DNA from: Kordia sp039026955
GTDB lineage: Bacteria; Bacteroidota; Bacteroidia; Flavobacteriales; Flavobacteriaceae
DNA: 64,000 bases
NCBI GenBank assembly: GCA_039026955.1
Contig: JBCCLH010000020.1
Coordinates: 1 to 64,000, forward strand
Direction of reading: 5' to 3'
Shown: positions 53,150 to 63,323 of the stretch, one piece after another
Layout: every line of letters starts with the position of its first letter
How positions within the stretch are numbered: position 1 is the stretch's first letter
The notes under the pieces: model-generated
Database searches by the model: none
Seen by the model: the letters and a program-made list of their open reading frames with translations, nothing else
Told to the model about the DNA's origin: nothing
Position numbers and translations under genes: made by a program

Positions 53150-53403
53150 ATTACTAGTGATGCGTTAACTTTAGAATTTGGTACTTCCAAGCACTTCTCG
53201 ATACGATTTTTCGTGCCTCAAAATCACTCGAAGTGACGTTTGGGTATTGTAATTCGATAGTTTATAGAAAATAAATTTAAAATAGCTTCTTTTTCTATAG
53301 CTAAATTAAAATCAATTCAAATCCAAAAATAAAAAACCGTCTACATTCTTTATTAAAAGAGGGATCACAATATTTTTTTTAGAGTTAACGCATCACTAGT
53401 AAT
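53150..53403. mobile_element. MITE-like element with 21-bp terminal inverted repeats
   Basis: The 21 bases at 53150-53170 are the exact reverse complement of 53383-53403 (inner part AGTGATGCGTTAACT). They enclose 212 AT-rich bases without an ORF, including the small palindrome GTCACTTCGAGTGA-type (about 53221-53236). The size of 254 bases and perfect termini fit a miniature inverted-repeat element. I could not confirm a target-site duplication; the flanks TTGA/GCTGAA are only loosely similar. Confidence 0.6.
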
Positions 53404-53594
53404 GCTGAATTATAGATTTTGCTCTCATCACAAAAAATTGCTGGCAGCGTTAATACGCAATCATAAAATTGGGTATTACTACGGATGTAAGAAATAACAA
53501 CATGTTTTTACTTTGTAATTGTAAGTAAGAAACGGTTGCAACCCAAATAAATTCTTACGCAAATTAATTTATAACCTATAAAAACCTATCAATT

Positions 53595-53873
53595 ATGTCT
53601 ATTACAAAATTTAGTACCGCACAAGTAAAATCAGGAGAAACACAAAAAATAGATTTAGGATCTACTGTCATCAATGCTGCTACAGCAGTACAAGGATTTG
53701 ATAATGCATTCAGTGAAGATCATCATGTTCGATCAATTGATGTAGCGACTTCTATTACAGCAATTTCAGGAAGCGTTGTTACAGTCAGTGCTACCTGTAA
53801 AATGAGAGACGATTCTAACCATGAAGCTACGGGTACAGTCACTGTCTTGGTTATTGCCGATTGTGAAGCATAA
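53595..53873 (+). CDS. Small beta-rich protein upstream of the RHS gene
   Basis: A 92-aa protein (MSITKFSTAQVKSGETQKID) with no signal peptide. After an N-terminal segment it is mostly beta strands (VRSIDVATSITAISGSVVTV, EATGTVTVLVIADCE). The spaced pattern faintly recalls small H-type lectin-like beta-sandwiches, but I would not name a family. Its own terminator (53893) separates it from the RHS gene 160 bases downstream. A partner role for the RHS protein is possible from position only. Confidence 0.55.
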   Translation: MSITKFSTAQVKSGETQKIDLGSTVINAATAVQGFDNAFSEDHHVRSIDVATSITAISGSVVTVSATCKMRDDSNHEATGTVTVLVIADCEA

Positions 53874-53892
53874 CGCATAGTGCTCTTTTTAC

Positions 53893-53933
53893 AAATGATG
53901 AGTGATATGTTCATATTGCTCATCATTTTTTTT
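53893..53933 (+). terminator. Terminator after the 92-aa gene
   Basis: AAATGATGAG (53893-53902) pairs with CTCATCATTT (53919-53928); the loop can pair further using G-U. A run of T follows to 53933. It lies 20 bases after the stop and 100 bases before the RHS start. Confidence 0.85.
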
Positions 53934-54032
53934 AATGTAATTCCAATTCTACTCGTATAGTTTTCCCCTCTAAAAATGCTCCTGTATTGCGCTGGAAGTA
54001 TCGTTTTTTAATCTACCAAAACCAACACAAAC

Positions 54033-57000
54033 ATGAGTACAGAAGCCATAAACAAACAAATACCATCAATTCGCCCGACACAGTTTGAAGATGATGGAAA
54101 TGATCTTTTTAAGGACAGTGTCAATTTATTTCGTGGAGATGTCAATCTCTCATTAAATTTAGTAAGCTTGCAAGGGAGAAACGGACTCGATTTTAAAGTC
54201 ACCGCTTCTTACGGAAGCAACGTCAAAAACAATATTCAAATCTCAAATGTAGACAAACCAACAGGAATCATGGGATTGGGATGGACGTTGCCTTTTCAAC
54301 GTATTGAAGTAGAAACCTCAGGCAACGCGACTTCAAATGACAATACTTACTTTATTTATAACGATAACACACCTACAGAATTAATTCGCAGTAATAAAGT
54401 GTGGGAACGCGCTACGCTCGATACCTCACTACTTGAAGAATTGCAAACCAATGCCATTTCAGGAAAATTTCAACAATCATTTCAACAATCAGGATTACCG
54501 TTAAGCAAAACTGCAACAGTATCAAAACTCACAGAAAATACATGGCACATTTCGGATGCCAAACGACAACGTACCTATCATGCACAAAAAAATGACAATA
54601 CACTCGTCATTACCGCGGCTGGACTGTCATTTGAATGTTTTCAATATGATTTTAGTCAGATTATATACTATCCAGAATTTGAATCGTGGGAAGTGATCAA
54701 AGACGACGGAACCATGTACACCTACGGCGGAAAATATGATGCTAGCGAAAACAGAAATGTATTGCAATACAACGTACGCTGGCACAACTGGAAAGGTACG
54801 ACCAATGTCGTAGATTCGGAACAAGGAGAATCATTACAGTCACAATTTATCAGAGGATGGAATTTAGCAACGGTTGAAAATATATTTGGAGATCAAATAC
54901 AATTCTACTACGAAGCCGTAATGCAAAAAGTCGGAGAAACAGGGTTGACTTTTACTAAAGCCAGTTACATCTCCAAAATTACAGACATGTTTAGCAGAGA
55001 AGTGCTGTTTCAATACAAAGAAAAAGCATATGTCATCAATGATCCTGCAGGTGCTAGAGAATATATGGACCCACACTGGAATGATCCGTATGGAACTGTT
55101 CCTACGACTGATCCGAGTCCGTATCAAGATCAGTACGAAACAAAGTATTTAGACGCGGTTGTGGTGCAAAATGATGAAGGAACGATTTTGTACACACAAC
55201 AACTCACCTACGATGAAACATCCAACTTTAGCGATTATCAGAAAAGCTCAAATTTATATGGAAATACCGTCAAAAGAACTTTAACAGGAGTGCAAAAAAT
55301 ATTCGGAAATGGAAGTGCAAAACCTGGATTACTCTTAGCGTATTGGCAAGCGGGAAGCGTAAATGCAGGCGCACTCAAAAGTGCTATTACTCCAGAAGGC
55401 GCAGAAATAAGTTATCAATACAAAAAACAAGAACTTGCAAAATGTGATCGACAAATTACGGTAGAAAATCCTTGGCCAGGAGTTGGAACACCGAAAGTAT
55501 GGTATGGAAGCGATTTTGTGTTCAACACATGGCAAAACACGGCAAAAGGACAGCTAAAAGTAGCTTTGTATACGTGGGTAGGTCGTTGGCAAGTATGGGA
55601 ACCTGAAGAACCTATCTTTTCAGCAAAGGCAGATATTGACAGCCTCAATGCAGTTACTACACAAGATTTTGTCTGCTTCCACTACGCTTCGGTTCAAAAT
55701 TCTACTTCGGAAGTTCGTGTATATCACAAAAACAACCGCAAATGGGGCGATTGGTTTGCTTTAGCTCCTATCTCGTTAAAATCGGCAAATATAGAAGTCG
55801 TCGCAGGCGATAATTTCTTCTTAGTGTGCGATCAAGACAATCGTACGCTACTACGCTACACTTGGAATGCATTTACCAAAGCATGGATTATTGAAGACAT
55901 TAGTGATGAACTACAAAGCGGCAACCCAAATGCAGTTCCATACCTTGTTGCAAGTAATAAATATTATGCGATATTAGACTATAATCCGCTCACAGGAGGC
56001 GAACATCACAACGATTTCAGTCTCTATTATCAAGAAGATGTATACAAATGGAAAGCGGGCGCAAGCACAACCTTAACTTTTACTATTGGCGGAAAAGATC
56101 CTAATGAAATGTTCGGATTTACCGCAAGTCCATCATCCATTGCATTGACATACATCACCAAAGAAGTCTCTTTGCGATTTGATTATACGGTAAAACTCAT
56201 TCAATGGGATGAAGTCTTTCAGAATTTACAAATTACAGACGTTGACTATCAACTAGGAAAAAGCAATCCGTCGCAAGCTATTACAGTGCCTTTTACGGCA
56301 AGAATCATTGCAAATTCCATGGTGGCTTCGGGTCCGTATTTGTTGCGTTACAATGGTGAAAAGTGGCTTCAAAATGACAATCTATCTTACAGAAAGGAAT
56401 ATAACGATAAAGATATCAACTGGTTTGCCTATGGAAATGATTATGCGATATATACAAGCAATAGAGAGTTTGCTGCCGATTCCAAATTACTGAGTTTTGA
56501 TCCTACGATCAATTCATTTGAATGGACAAATGAACCTGCAGTATTGCTTGAAAAACAAGGTTCAACCTCGAATCGAAAAATTCACTATTTCCCAACGGCA
56601 GCAACCAATATTGCAACGATGGGAAGCAATGTTTACAATCGTGAATCGCAAACGAATTGGCAAAATGCAGTCAATACACATGAAGAGTTGCCGAAAGACA
56701 TCAACAGTACAACGATGATCAATCAAGGACCGCAATTTTTAACATACCTCAACACAGATGCGAATGGATATGCTAAAAATTCCTCCGTGTGGACGCTTCA
56801 AAATCAATTCTTACATCACGAAGAAATCATAGCGCAACGATTCTTTACACCGATTGACAGTCAGGGAATGATCAACAGAAATACCAACGGACAATATCCT
56901 GCAGGACCTTCAACCTTTGTAACTTCTTTACCGTTGAACAAGGAATTTAAAGATGCAGAAAGTATCACTATCCATCGCTATTTAGAAGGAACCATTCAAG

Positions 57001-60000
57001 GAAAAGTAGTTGATTATTGTGTGGATACGATGTCGCGAAATACTGGTTATGAAACCAATGTAACGAAATATGTGTTTGATTTAAATTCAGCAACTTGCGA
57101 TCCTTCTGGAGCTGTGGTGAAATACTATAAAAGTCTCTATTATCCGGGAACTGATACGATAGAAAATCCTGAATTTGGACACGTCGAAAACATCTACTAC
57201 AACGATTTGGTTTTAAACAGCATCGCAAATAAAAGTATCAATCTAAAAACAACCATGATTGATACAGAAGCTAGTAGCTTACTAGACGGACAGCTCATCA
57301 ACCGCAGAACTTATGACAAAGCTGGAAAAGTCTTGACAGAAGAAATCTCAGGACTACAAACATTTACACAAATCACACAAGACGGCGTACAAATTGATCT
57401 CTTTGGTGGTTTTGTGCGCTCAAAAAGTGAGACAACGATTAATGACGGATTGCAAAAAACAACGCGATACACCTATGATCCTACGTATGGAAAACTAATT
57501 CTGGAAGAATATGATAACATCAATGGAGAAGGAAACACGGAAACGTTGCGCACGCATTACGCCTATGCATACCAAGCCTATCCGTGGTTTTTAAAACGCA
57601 ATGCCATTGATATTTCGTTAGCGCAATTCAACAGTGTCATTCCTTCTGGCGCTACTGCAGAAGTGTGTACTGCGGGAAGCTTACAAACTTACGCGCCAAC
57701 GACAGTTACCTTTCCTGATAATACTGAAAAACCGGTTTGGTGTACCTCAAAATCGTATGTGCTGAAAGAAGAATTAAACATTTCAAACTTCATCGACAAT
57801 TTGCCTGCTTCTATAGAAACTACAGAATCCTATTGGCAGTTGGTAAATACAGTACTTAAGCGTACGCCTTTTGGTGTGATATGTCAAGAAAAAGATGTCT
57901 CAGGAAAAGTGGAAACCTCCTTTTTTGATAAAGATGAAATTCACAAAGTGGCTTCTTTTGTCAATGCAGGAACAAATCAGAGTTTCTATACTGGATTTGA
58001 AAGTTATGAATCGTATCAGCAAGACTGGAAACTCAGCGGAACTACGCAAAACTTTAGCGATGCGTTGTTAGAAGGAGATGCCTTTACAGGATATACAAGT
58101 CTGCAAATAACTGCGGGAACTACGCTAACTAAAAATTCGGAAACAGAACCGCAAGAACGTTGTATATTATCTTCTTGGGTAAAACTAGAAAAAGGCTTTC
58201 TAGCGGATGAAGGAAGCGCGTTTTGGGAACTTACCACTGCTAAAGGAACCCAAAAAGTAGACATTACTGTGGACGAAGAAGAAAAATGGATCTATTGGCA
58301 AACGGTAGTAACTACTGATGATGAAAAACTCTCTTTAGCACTTGTAAATGCCAAAACACAAAAATCGATCGCTATCAATAATATCACTTTTACGCCTGTT
58401 GTGGGACAAGTGTCAATCAATGTGTTCAATGCGTATAGAATTGAAATTGCTAAAGTTGGCGCAAATGCAGATGTAACCCGCTATGCATACGATCCATTAC
58501 ACGATAAAATTGCCGAAATTGGACCTGCGGAAAACACCAAAAGTGCAAGTCTCATCTACAGAATACGCCAGTGGGATACTGCAACAGATTTCAAGTTCCC
58601 GCAAAATGGTCCTAACAGTGTATGTCAATTAGCAGCAAGCAAAGGTGGATTGTACGAAACCTTTACAGATGGTGCTCAAATTTGGGAACAATGGGTGCCA
58701 GAAACCGCAGCAAGTTGGTCTACAGAGCAAGGAAACTTAGTATATAAAGGTAGTGAGAAAGATACGATTACTTGGGCTGAAACCAAAGATCAGGAAAATT
58801 ATGCGCTACTGTTTTCGCTACTTGTAAAAGATGTTCAAAATTCTATGTTTGAAATCAGTATTGGAGAAACGGTAAAAACTGCATGGGCAGCAAGTACAGG
58901 TTGGACATTGACCTTAGATGGCAAAACAGTTGAAAACACAACAGACAAAAAAGCGCCGTTGAATGTTTGTTTATTACCAATAGGAAATACTTTTTATGTT
59001 TTTGCGGATGGAAAACAACTCTTTGCAGAAAAAAGTTCCACAACACTTTCAGGAACGATGAAGTTAACGGCACAAGGAGAAATTACTTTTGCCGACATGG
59101 CAACCTATCAAACACCACAAGCATCCATGGCATACAAAAACGGAAATGCCAAAGACATTCAATTGCAAGTAATAGGTGATGAACATTGTTTGGTTCGAGA
59201 AAAAATATACAATTCATTATCCTCGCAAACCATTGAAACCAAAATTACTGGGTTTGCAGACACTGCTTTTGGATACCGACCAAATTTTGTCACAGACATC
59301 AATTGGACTACAGGTGTCATGACCGGAGAAGTGAGCGATTACTATCCTGAAGATGAAGGCTATCCATACAGCAGAACACTCTTTGAAGCTTCACCGTTAA
59401 AACGTCCAATCAAATCGGGATTGCCAGGGAAAGACTTTGCCATTACAGAAACCAATATTCATGTAGGTGTGTATCGTTACGGTATTGAAGACCAAGCGCG
59501 CATTGCAGGGATTGACTTTGTAAAAGGCAACTATCTGGTGAATTTAGTGATGGATTCTGATGGCGCAAAAGTTTACGAACTCAAAGATCGATCTAGAAAT
59601 GTATTAGCGAAGCAGACTGGTTCTACGGATGAAACGACAGCAATCATAAGTGCTACACAACAAGTGTACGATTATAAAGGAAACTTAGTGCAAGTACTTC
59701 CGCCTAACTATTTCGGAATGAAATCCGATCAAGAAGACTATACGATTCATAAGTCGTACAATTTCTTAAGTCAAATGACGCAGGTAACTACCACAGATTC
59801 TGGAACTACCAAATTTGTATACGATCCATCAGGTCAAGCTCGCTTTAGTATCAACGCCTTGAATGAAACTGTAGGAACAGTCGCGTATAAAAAGTACGAT
59901 GTCTTAGGACGCATTACTGAAGAAGGAACTATTCCAGGAACTTGGGGCGATGGATCTGAATGGCAAAAACTAGCCAATACCGATCCAAACTATCCAACGG

Positions 60001-62297
60001 TTGATACGTGGAGTAAGCTGAATGAATATGATGGCGATGGAAGCAATCCGACACTCATTGGACGTTTGTGGAAGACAATTAGTCAATCTGACGCTAAAAA
60101 AGTGACCAACGGATACGAATACAATATCTATGGAAATGCTATAGTTTCTACCCTACTTATTGAAGGAGCAACGGAGCAAAAAACAAGCTATGAATATGAT
60201 AATCTAGGAAATGTATTGGCAGTGCAATATCCTGAAAATTCACCCGTTCCAAAAGTTACCTATCAATACAATATTCTAGGGCAAAACACTGCAATTGGAA
60301 CACCAGAAGTTACTGATCAATTTGCAAAATATAGCTACAATGCTGATGGAAGTATTGCTTCTGAAACATTCAATCCGACAGAAACCAAAGCAATTCAGCG
60401 AAAACTACAATACAATTCGCCGGGATGGATTACGGAAATTTTAAATCAGTTTTCAGAGGAAGATCCAATTCTAAAATTAGGATATTCGTATACAAGCGGC
60501 GGTTATGATGATGCAAAATACTTTAACGGAAGTATCGCTAATGCAGCTACAACCAACTATATCAAAGCAGAAAATTCATTTGATTATCGTTTTAAATACA
60601 ACAATGTCGGACAATTGGTCGTAGCAGAACATAGCAGCAACGCAAACTACAATCTTGGTGTAATCACTCCGACAACCTATGATCCGAATGGAAATATTGA
60701 AACCATAACCTCACAAGATGAAACTTTGCAATATACCTACGATGCAGGCACCAATAAAGTACTGCAAGTCAATTCTGTGAGCAAGAAAATCGATAGAGCT
60801 TATGGATATGATACGTATGGAAACATTATCAAGTCTACGGCGAATAATATTGAGAAGATTGCGTATGATAGCTTGACAAATCTTCCATTGACTATTAAAC
60901 TCAACTCAGGAATCGTTCAATCCTACAAGTACAACGGACTGCAACAACGTGTAGTAAAAAGCACTTCGGACGGACAACAAAAAACATATGTCCACGGATT
61001 GAATGATTTACCACTAGCAGAAATTTCAGGAGAATTAGTACAATATATTCATGGCGTTGGCGGTCTTATTGGAATGTTGACTAGTGATGGCATGTTCTAT
61101 ATGCTAAAAGACCAACAAGGTTCTGTCCGTTCAGTTGTGAATGCCACAGGAACCGTAGAAGCCATGATTGATTACCTACCTTTTGGTCAAATAATGGCAA
61201 ATAGTTACGGAGATCCATCACGTTTTACCTATCTATTTACGGGACAGGAATTTGAAGCTTCAATACAACTATATAACTATCGTGCAAGAATGTATGATCC
61301 GCAGTTGTGTCGTTTCTATTCTACAGATCCGCAGTTCCAATACGGAAGTCCATACGTATATGCTAACAACAATCCTGTCAACTTATCAGATCCATCTGGG
61401 GAAATTGCAACCTTACTAGTCATCTTGATTGTCGGAGCTGCTGTTGGTGCTGCCGTTGGTGCTGGTGCCGCTGCGTATACAGGAATAAAAGCTGGTTTAT
61501 CTGGTGGAGCCTTAGCCGGATACATCTTTGCAGGTGCAGGAATTGGTGCCGTTGCTGGAGCCTTATCCGCTGCTGGAGGTGTTGGAGCCTTTGCCGCAGG
61601 ATCTGCCGCAGCTGCAGCCGCTACAACCACTACTGGCGGAATCATTGCTGGAGTTGCCGCTGGTGCAGGAGTCGGAGCTGCTGTAGGTGCCGCTGTTGGA
61701 GGTGCACAAAGTGTAAGTCAGTACTTTGTCAATGATGCTTTTGGTGTACAAAACAGTGGAAGTTGGCAAAATGCCCTCCTTAAGGGATCAATCACAGGAG
61801 CTGTTGGCGGTGCTATTGCTGGTGGAATTGCTGGTGGTGGTGGCGCATTAGCAACCATTCAATCCTTGCGTTTCCAACAATTGGGAAATACCAATTTGAC
61901 CTACAATTACAAATCCTTAACACAAGTAAGTGAGGCCTATAGTTCCTTTGGTTCTATGGGAGTCATTCCGCTTCCGTCCTTTGTGAGCAAAGTACCAAAT
62001 GTAAGTGTGCCAATCATTGGAGGATTGCAAACGTTTGTATTAGGAAAATTTGCATTACCAACACTAGGAAGTGGAGTTGCTGCTTTGACAAAAGAAGCAG
62101 TAAATGCACTATTTTTCTCTTCTTCGCAAACTGCAGATACTAAAAACGCAAATAGTAGTACGGGCAATACGCCAACTACTTCTAATTCATCAGATTATTA
62201 CGGGACACAATCCTATAATCCTACGATGCAAGGAAGTGTAGGTTCGCAAGTAGCATTATTCTTAAATCCATCGTATTGGAAAGCAACTGAAGGATAA
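54033..62297 (+). CDS. Giant RHS/YD-repeat protein with glycine-zipper C-terminus
   Basis: A 2754-aa protein without a signal peptide (MSTEAINKQIPSIRPTQFED). The N-terminus is of the RHS/SpvB-TcB style (MGLGWTLPFQRIEVET). The middle has beta-propeller-like and CBM-like regions (e.g. TNQSFYTGFESYESYQQDWK, about 1310). YD repeats run from about 1870 to 2400 (YEYDNLGNVLAVQYPENSPV, YDPNGNIETI). The RHS core is at about 2395-2455 (FTGQEFEASIQLYNYRARMY, YVYANNNPVNLSDPSGE). After the core, about 2463-2610 is an Ala/Gly-rich hydrophobic stretch of GxxxG type (VGAAVGAAVGAGAAAYTG). The last 145 residues match no toxin I know. No immunity-type gene follows. It could be a secreted or injected toxin shell, or an adhesion protein. 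Confidence 0.85.
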   Translation: MSTEAINKQIPSIRPTQFEDDGNDLFKDSVNLFRGDVNLSLNLVSLQGRNGLDFKVTASYGSNVKNNIQISNVDKPTGIMGLGWTLPFQRIEVETSGNATSNDNTYFIYNDNTPTELIRSNKVWERATLDTSLLEELQTNAISGKFQQSFQQSGLPLSKTATVSKLTENTWHISDAKRQRTYHAQKNDNTLVITAAGLSFECFQYDFSQIIYYPEFESWEVIKDDGTMYTYGGKYDASENRNVLQYNVRWHNWKGTTNVVDSEQGESLQSQFIRGWNLATVENIFGDQIQFYYEAVMQKVGETGLTFTKASYISKITDMFSREVLFQYKEKAYVINDPAGAREYMDPHWNDPYGTVPTTDPSPYQDQYETKYLDAVVVQNDEGTILYTQQLTYDETSNFSDYQKSSNLYGNTVKRTLTGVQKIFGNGSAKPGLLLAYWQAGSVNAGALKSAITPEGAEISYQYKKQELAKCDRQITVENPWPGVGTPKVWYGSDFVFNTWQNTAKGQLKVALYTWVGRWQVWEPEEPIFSAKADIDSLNAVTTQDFVCFHYASVQNSTSEVRVYHKNNRKWGDWFALAPISLKSANIEVVAGDNFFLVCDQDNRTLLRYTWNAFTKAWIIEDISDELQSGNPNAVPYLVASNKYYAILDYNPLTGGEHHNDFSLYYQEDVYKWKAGASTTLTFTIGGKDPNEMFGFTASPSSIALTYITKEVSLRFDYTVKLIQWDEVFQNLQITDVDYQLGKSNPSQAITVPFTARIIANSMVASGPYLLRYNGEKWLQNDNLSYRKEYNDKDINWFAYGNDYAIYTSNREFAADSKLLSFDPTINSFEWTNEPAVLLEKQGSTSNRKIHYFPTAATNIATMGSNVYNRESQTNWQNAVNTHEELPKDINSTTMINQGPQFLTYLNTDANGYAKNSSVWTLQNQFLHHEEIIAQRFFTPIDSQGMINRNTNGQYPAGPSTFVTSLPLNKEFKDAESITIHRYLEGTIQGKVVDYCVDTMSRNTGYETNVTKYVFDLNSATCDPSGAVVKYYKSLYYPGTDTIENPEFGHVENIYYNDLVLNSIANKSINLKTTMIDTEASSLLDGQLINRRTYDKAGKVLTEEISGLQTFTQITQDGVQIDLFGGFVRSKSETTINDGLQKTTRYTYDPTYGKLILEEYDNINGEGNTETLRTHYAYAYQAYPWFLKRNAIDISLAQFNSVIPSGATAEVCTAGSLQTYAPTTVTFPDNTEKPVWCTSKSYVLKEELNISNFIDNLPASIETTESYWQLVNTVLKRTPFGVICQEKDVSGKVETSFFDKDEIHKVASFVNAGTNQSFYTGFESYESYQQDWKLSGTTQNFSDALLEGDAFTGYTSLQITAGTTLTKNSETEPQERCILSSWVKLEKGFLADEGSAFWELTTAKGTQKVDITVDEEEKWIYWQTVVTTDDEKLSLALVNAKTQKSIAINNITFTPVVGQVSINVFNAYRIEIAKVGANADVTRYAYDPLHDKIAEIGPAENTKSASLIYRIRQWDTATDFKFPQNGPNSVCQLAASKGGLYETFTDGAQIWEQWVPETAASWSTEQGNLVYKGSEKDTITWAETKDQENYALLFSLLVKDVQNSMFEISIGETVKTAWAASTGWTLTLDGKTVENTTDKKAPLNVCLLPIGNTFYVFADGKQLFAEKSSTTLSGTMKLTAQGEITFADMATYQTPQASMAYKNGNAKDIQLQVIGDEHCLVREKIYNSLSSQTIETKITGFADTAFGYRPNFVTDINWTTGVMTGEVSDYYPEDEGYPYSRTLFEASPLKRPIKSGLPGKDFAITETNIHVGVYRYGIEDQARIAGIDFVKGNYLVNLVMDSDGAKVYELKDRSRNVLAKQTGSTDETTAIISATQQVYDYKGNLVQVLPPNYFGMKSDQEDYTIHKSYNFLSQMTQVTTTDSGTTKFVYDPSGQARFSINALNETVGTVAYKKYDVLGRITEEGTIPGTWGDGSEWQKLANTDPNYPTVDTWSKLNEYDGDGSNPTLIGRLWKTISQSDAKKVTNGYEYNIYGNAIVSTLLIEGATEQKTSYEYDNLGNVLAVQYPENSPVPKVTYQYNILGQNTAIGTPEVTDQFAKYSYNADGSIASETFNPTETKAIQRKLQYNSPGWITEILNQFSEEDPILKLGYSYTSGGYDDAKYFNGSIANAATTNYIKAENSFDYRFKYNNVGQLVVAEHSSNANYNLGVITPTTYDPNGNIETITSQDETLQYTYDAGTNKVLQVNSVSKKIDRAYGYDTYGNIIKSTANNIEKIAYDSLTNLPLTIKLNSGIVQSYKYNGLQQRVVKSTSDGQQKTYVHGLNDLPLAEISGELVQYIHGVGGLIGMLTSDGMFYMLKDQQGSVRSVVNATGTVEAMIDYLPFGQIMANSYGDPSRFTYLFTGQEFEASIQLYNYRARMYDPQLCRFYSTDPQFQYGSPYVYANNNPVNLSDPSGEIATLLVILIVGAAVGAAVGAGAAAYTGIKAGLSGGALAGYIFAGAGIGAVAGALSAAGGVGAFAAGSAAAAAATTTTGGIIAGVAAGAGVGAAVGAAVGGAQSVSQYFVNDAFGVQNSGSWQNALLKGSITGAVGGAIAGGIAGGGGALATIQSLRFQQLGNTNLTYNYKSLTQVSEAYSSFGSMGVIPLPSFVSKVPNVSVPIIGGLQTFVLGKFALPTLGSGVAALTKEAVNALFFSSSQTADTKNANSSTGNTPTTSNSSDYYGTQSYNPTMQGSVGSQVALFLNPSYWKATEG

Positions 62298-62321
62298 GAG
62301 GTAACGAATATAGTGTTTAAA

Positions 62322-62366
62322 AGATAGGCTGGATATTCTTAGGGAATGTCTAGTCTATTGTTTTTT
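62322..62366 (+). terminator. Terminator of the RHS gene
   Basis: AGATAGGCTGGATATTC (62322-62338) pairs with GAATGTCTAGTCTATT (62344-62359), giving about 16 pairs of which four are G-U. TTTTTT follows on the + strand. Because the G-U pairs work only in the + transcript, it is directional and belongs to the RHS gene. Confidence 0.85.
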
Positions 62367-62485
62367 GGGTGTTGGGTGTTGGGTGTTGGGTTTTAAAGAT
62401 ACTTTTTCATTTTTCATTTAGTATTTTACGTTTTAACTTTTGTGGTTTGTTGTCGGTTGGTCGCTTTGCTCTGTTGTGGGTTGTG
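62355..62485 (+). repeat. Dispersed repeat family 2, copy 3
   Basis: Three exact GTTGGGT heptamers (62371-62391), then ACTTTTTCATTTTTCATTTA and GTTTGTTGTCGGTTGGTCGC, a string of which TTTGTTGTCGGTTGGTCGC is identical to part of copy 1 at 36025-36170. Confidence 0.75.
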
Positions 62486-62754
62486 GGTTTTTATCAAATT
62501 ATGTTCTTAATTTCTACACTAAACTCTTATACTTATAAACTTTTCGACTTCTTGATTGTTTATTTGTGGATTTGTCAATTTGTTAATTTGTCTTTTTTTG
62601 TTTAAGCTTTTAGGAATTGCAACAATTTAAAAATTCAACATCCATAATTCAACATTTATTTCGTGAAAATACATTTATTGTAATCAAACTACTACGCTTA
62701 TAAACTTTTTAACTCCACAGTACATTCCGTATCTTTGTAAAAAGAAAAAGAAAT

Positions 62755-63198
62755 ATGCTTACTTGGAAAGATATTATGCATCATGCCAATCACGGCAACA
62801 AAAAACCAGATACACGTGTAGAGAAAACAGAAGCGGAATGGAAAGCGCAACTCACTCCTGAACAATATTATATTACCCGTCAAAAAGGAACCGAACGTCC
62901 ATTTTCTGGAGAGCATTGTAGTCGCTACGATCCTGGTGTGTATAATTGTGTATGTTGTGGGACACCTTTGTTTGATTCTAACTTGAAGTTTAATTCTAGC
63001 AGCGGTTGGCCTAGCTTTACAGAACCTCTAAAAGACAATGTGATTGATTATATTAAAGACACCTCGCACGGAATGGTTCGCGTAGAAGTGACTTGCAGTA
63101 CCTGTGATGCCCATTTAGGACACGTATTCCCTGACGGTCCAAGACCTAGTGGATTGCGTTTTTGTATTAATTCGGAGTCGCTTATTTTAGAGGAATAA
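62755..63198 (+). CDS. msrB: Peptide-methionine (R)-S-oxide reductase
   Basis: A 147-aa cytoplasmic MsrB. It has VYNCVCCGTPLFDSNLKFNS and VEVTCSTCDAHLGHVF (the two CxxC zinc pairs), SSSGWPSFTEPL, and the catalytic Cys137 in RFCINSESL. It reduces methionine-R-sulfoxide in proteins. It stands alone, followed by a REP-like half-element at 63202. The start MLTWKDIMHHAN has no signal peptide. Confidence 0.95.
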   Translation: MLTWKDIMHHANHGNKKPDTRVEKTEAEWKAQLTPEQYYITRQKGTERPFSGEHCSRYDPGVYNCVCCGTPLFDSNLKFNSSSGWPSFTEPLKDNVIDYIKDTSHGMVRVEVTCSTCDAHLGHVFPDGPRPSGLRFCINSESLILEE

Positions 63199-63201
63199 GT
63201 A

Positions 63202-63240
63202 TGAATCGTCATTGCGAGACGTAGTCGTGGCAATCTGTTT
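63202..63240 (+). repeat. REP-like half-element before the GIY-YIG remnant
   Basis: TGAATCGTCATTGCGAGACG followed by TAGTCGTGGCAATCTGTTT is the left half of the palindrome family. It is 84 bases upstream of the GIY-YIG fragment. Confidence 0.75.
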
Positions 63241-63323
63241 CTTTAATAGCGGAAATCTTACAGTATGAATTAATTGACTGCTAGATTATTCTTTATAAAA
63301 TGCAAATGAATTATATTTATTTC

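Larger units (their letters stand above)
52878..53594. other. Gene-free region with repeats and a MITE-like element
   Basis: 717 bases without a gene. 52920-53060 is a copy of dispersed repeat family 2 (GGGTTTTGGGTCTTGGGTTTT and the AT-rich part). 53150-53403 is a terminal-inverted-repeat element. The last 190 bases lead to the gene at 53595 and should hold its promoter. Confidence 0.7.
62298..62754. other. Intergenic region: terminator plus dispersed repeats
   Basis: 457 bases without a gene. The RHS terminator (62322-62366) comes first. Family-2 repeat copy 3 follows (62355-62485, including three GTTGGGT units at 62371-62391), then an inverted ATTTGTGGATTTGT-type repeat around 62560. The ORF at 62369-62605 is repeat-derived. 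Confidence 0.7.

Noticed and set aside
61316..61769. Minus-strand Ala/Pro- and Ser/Gly-rich ORFs
   Set aside because: They are antisense shadows of the Gly/Ala-rich end of the RHS protein.
62369..62605. 78-aa ORF after the RHS gene, considered as an immunity gene
   Set aside because: It is built from dispersed repeat sequence (GTTGGGT units and AT-rich tracts) and has no protein-like features beyond chance hydrophobic runs.
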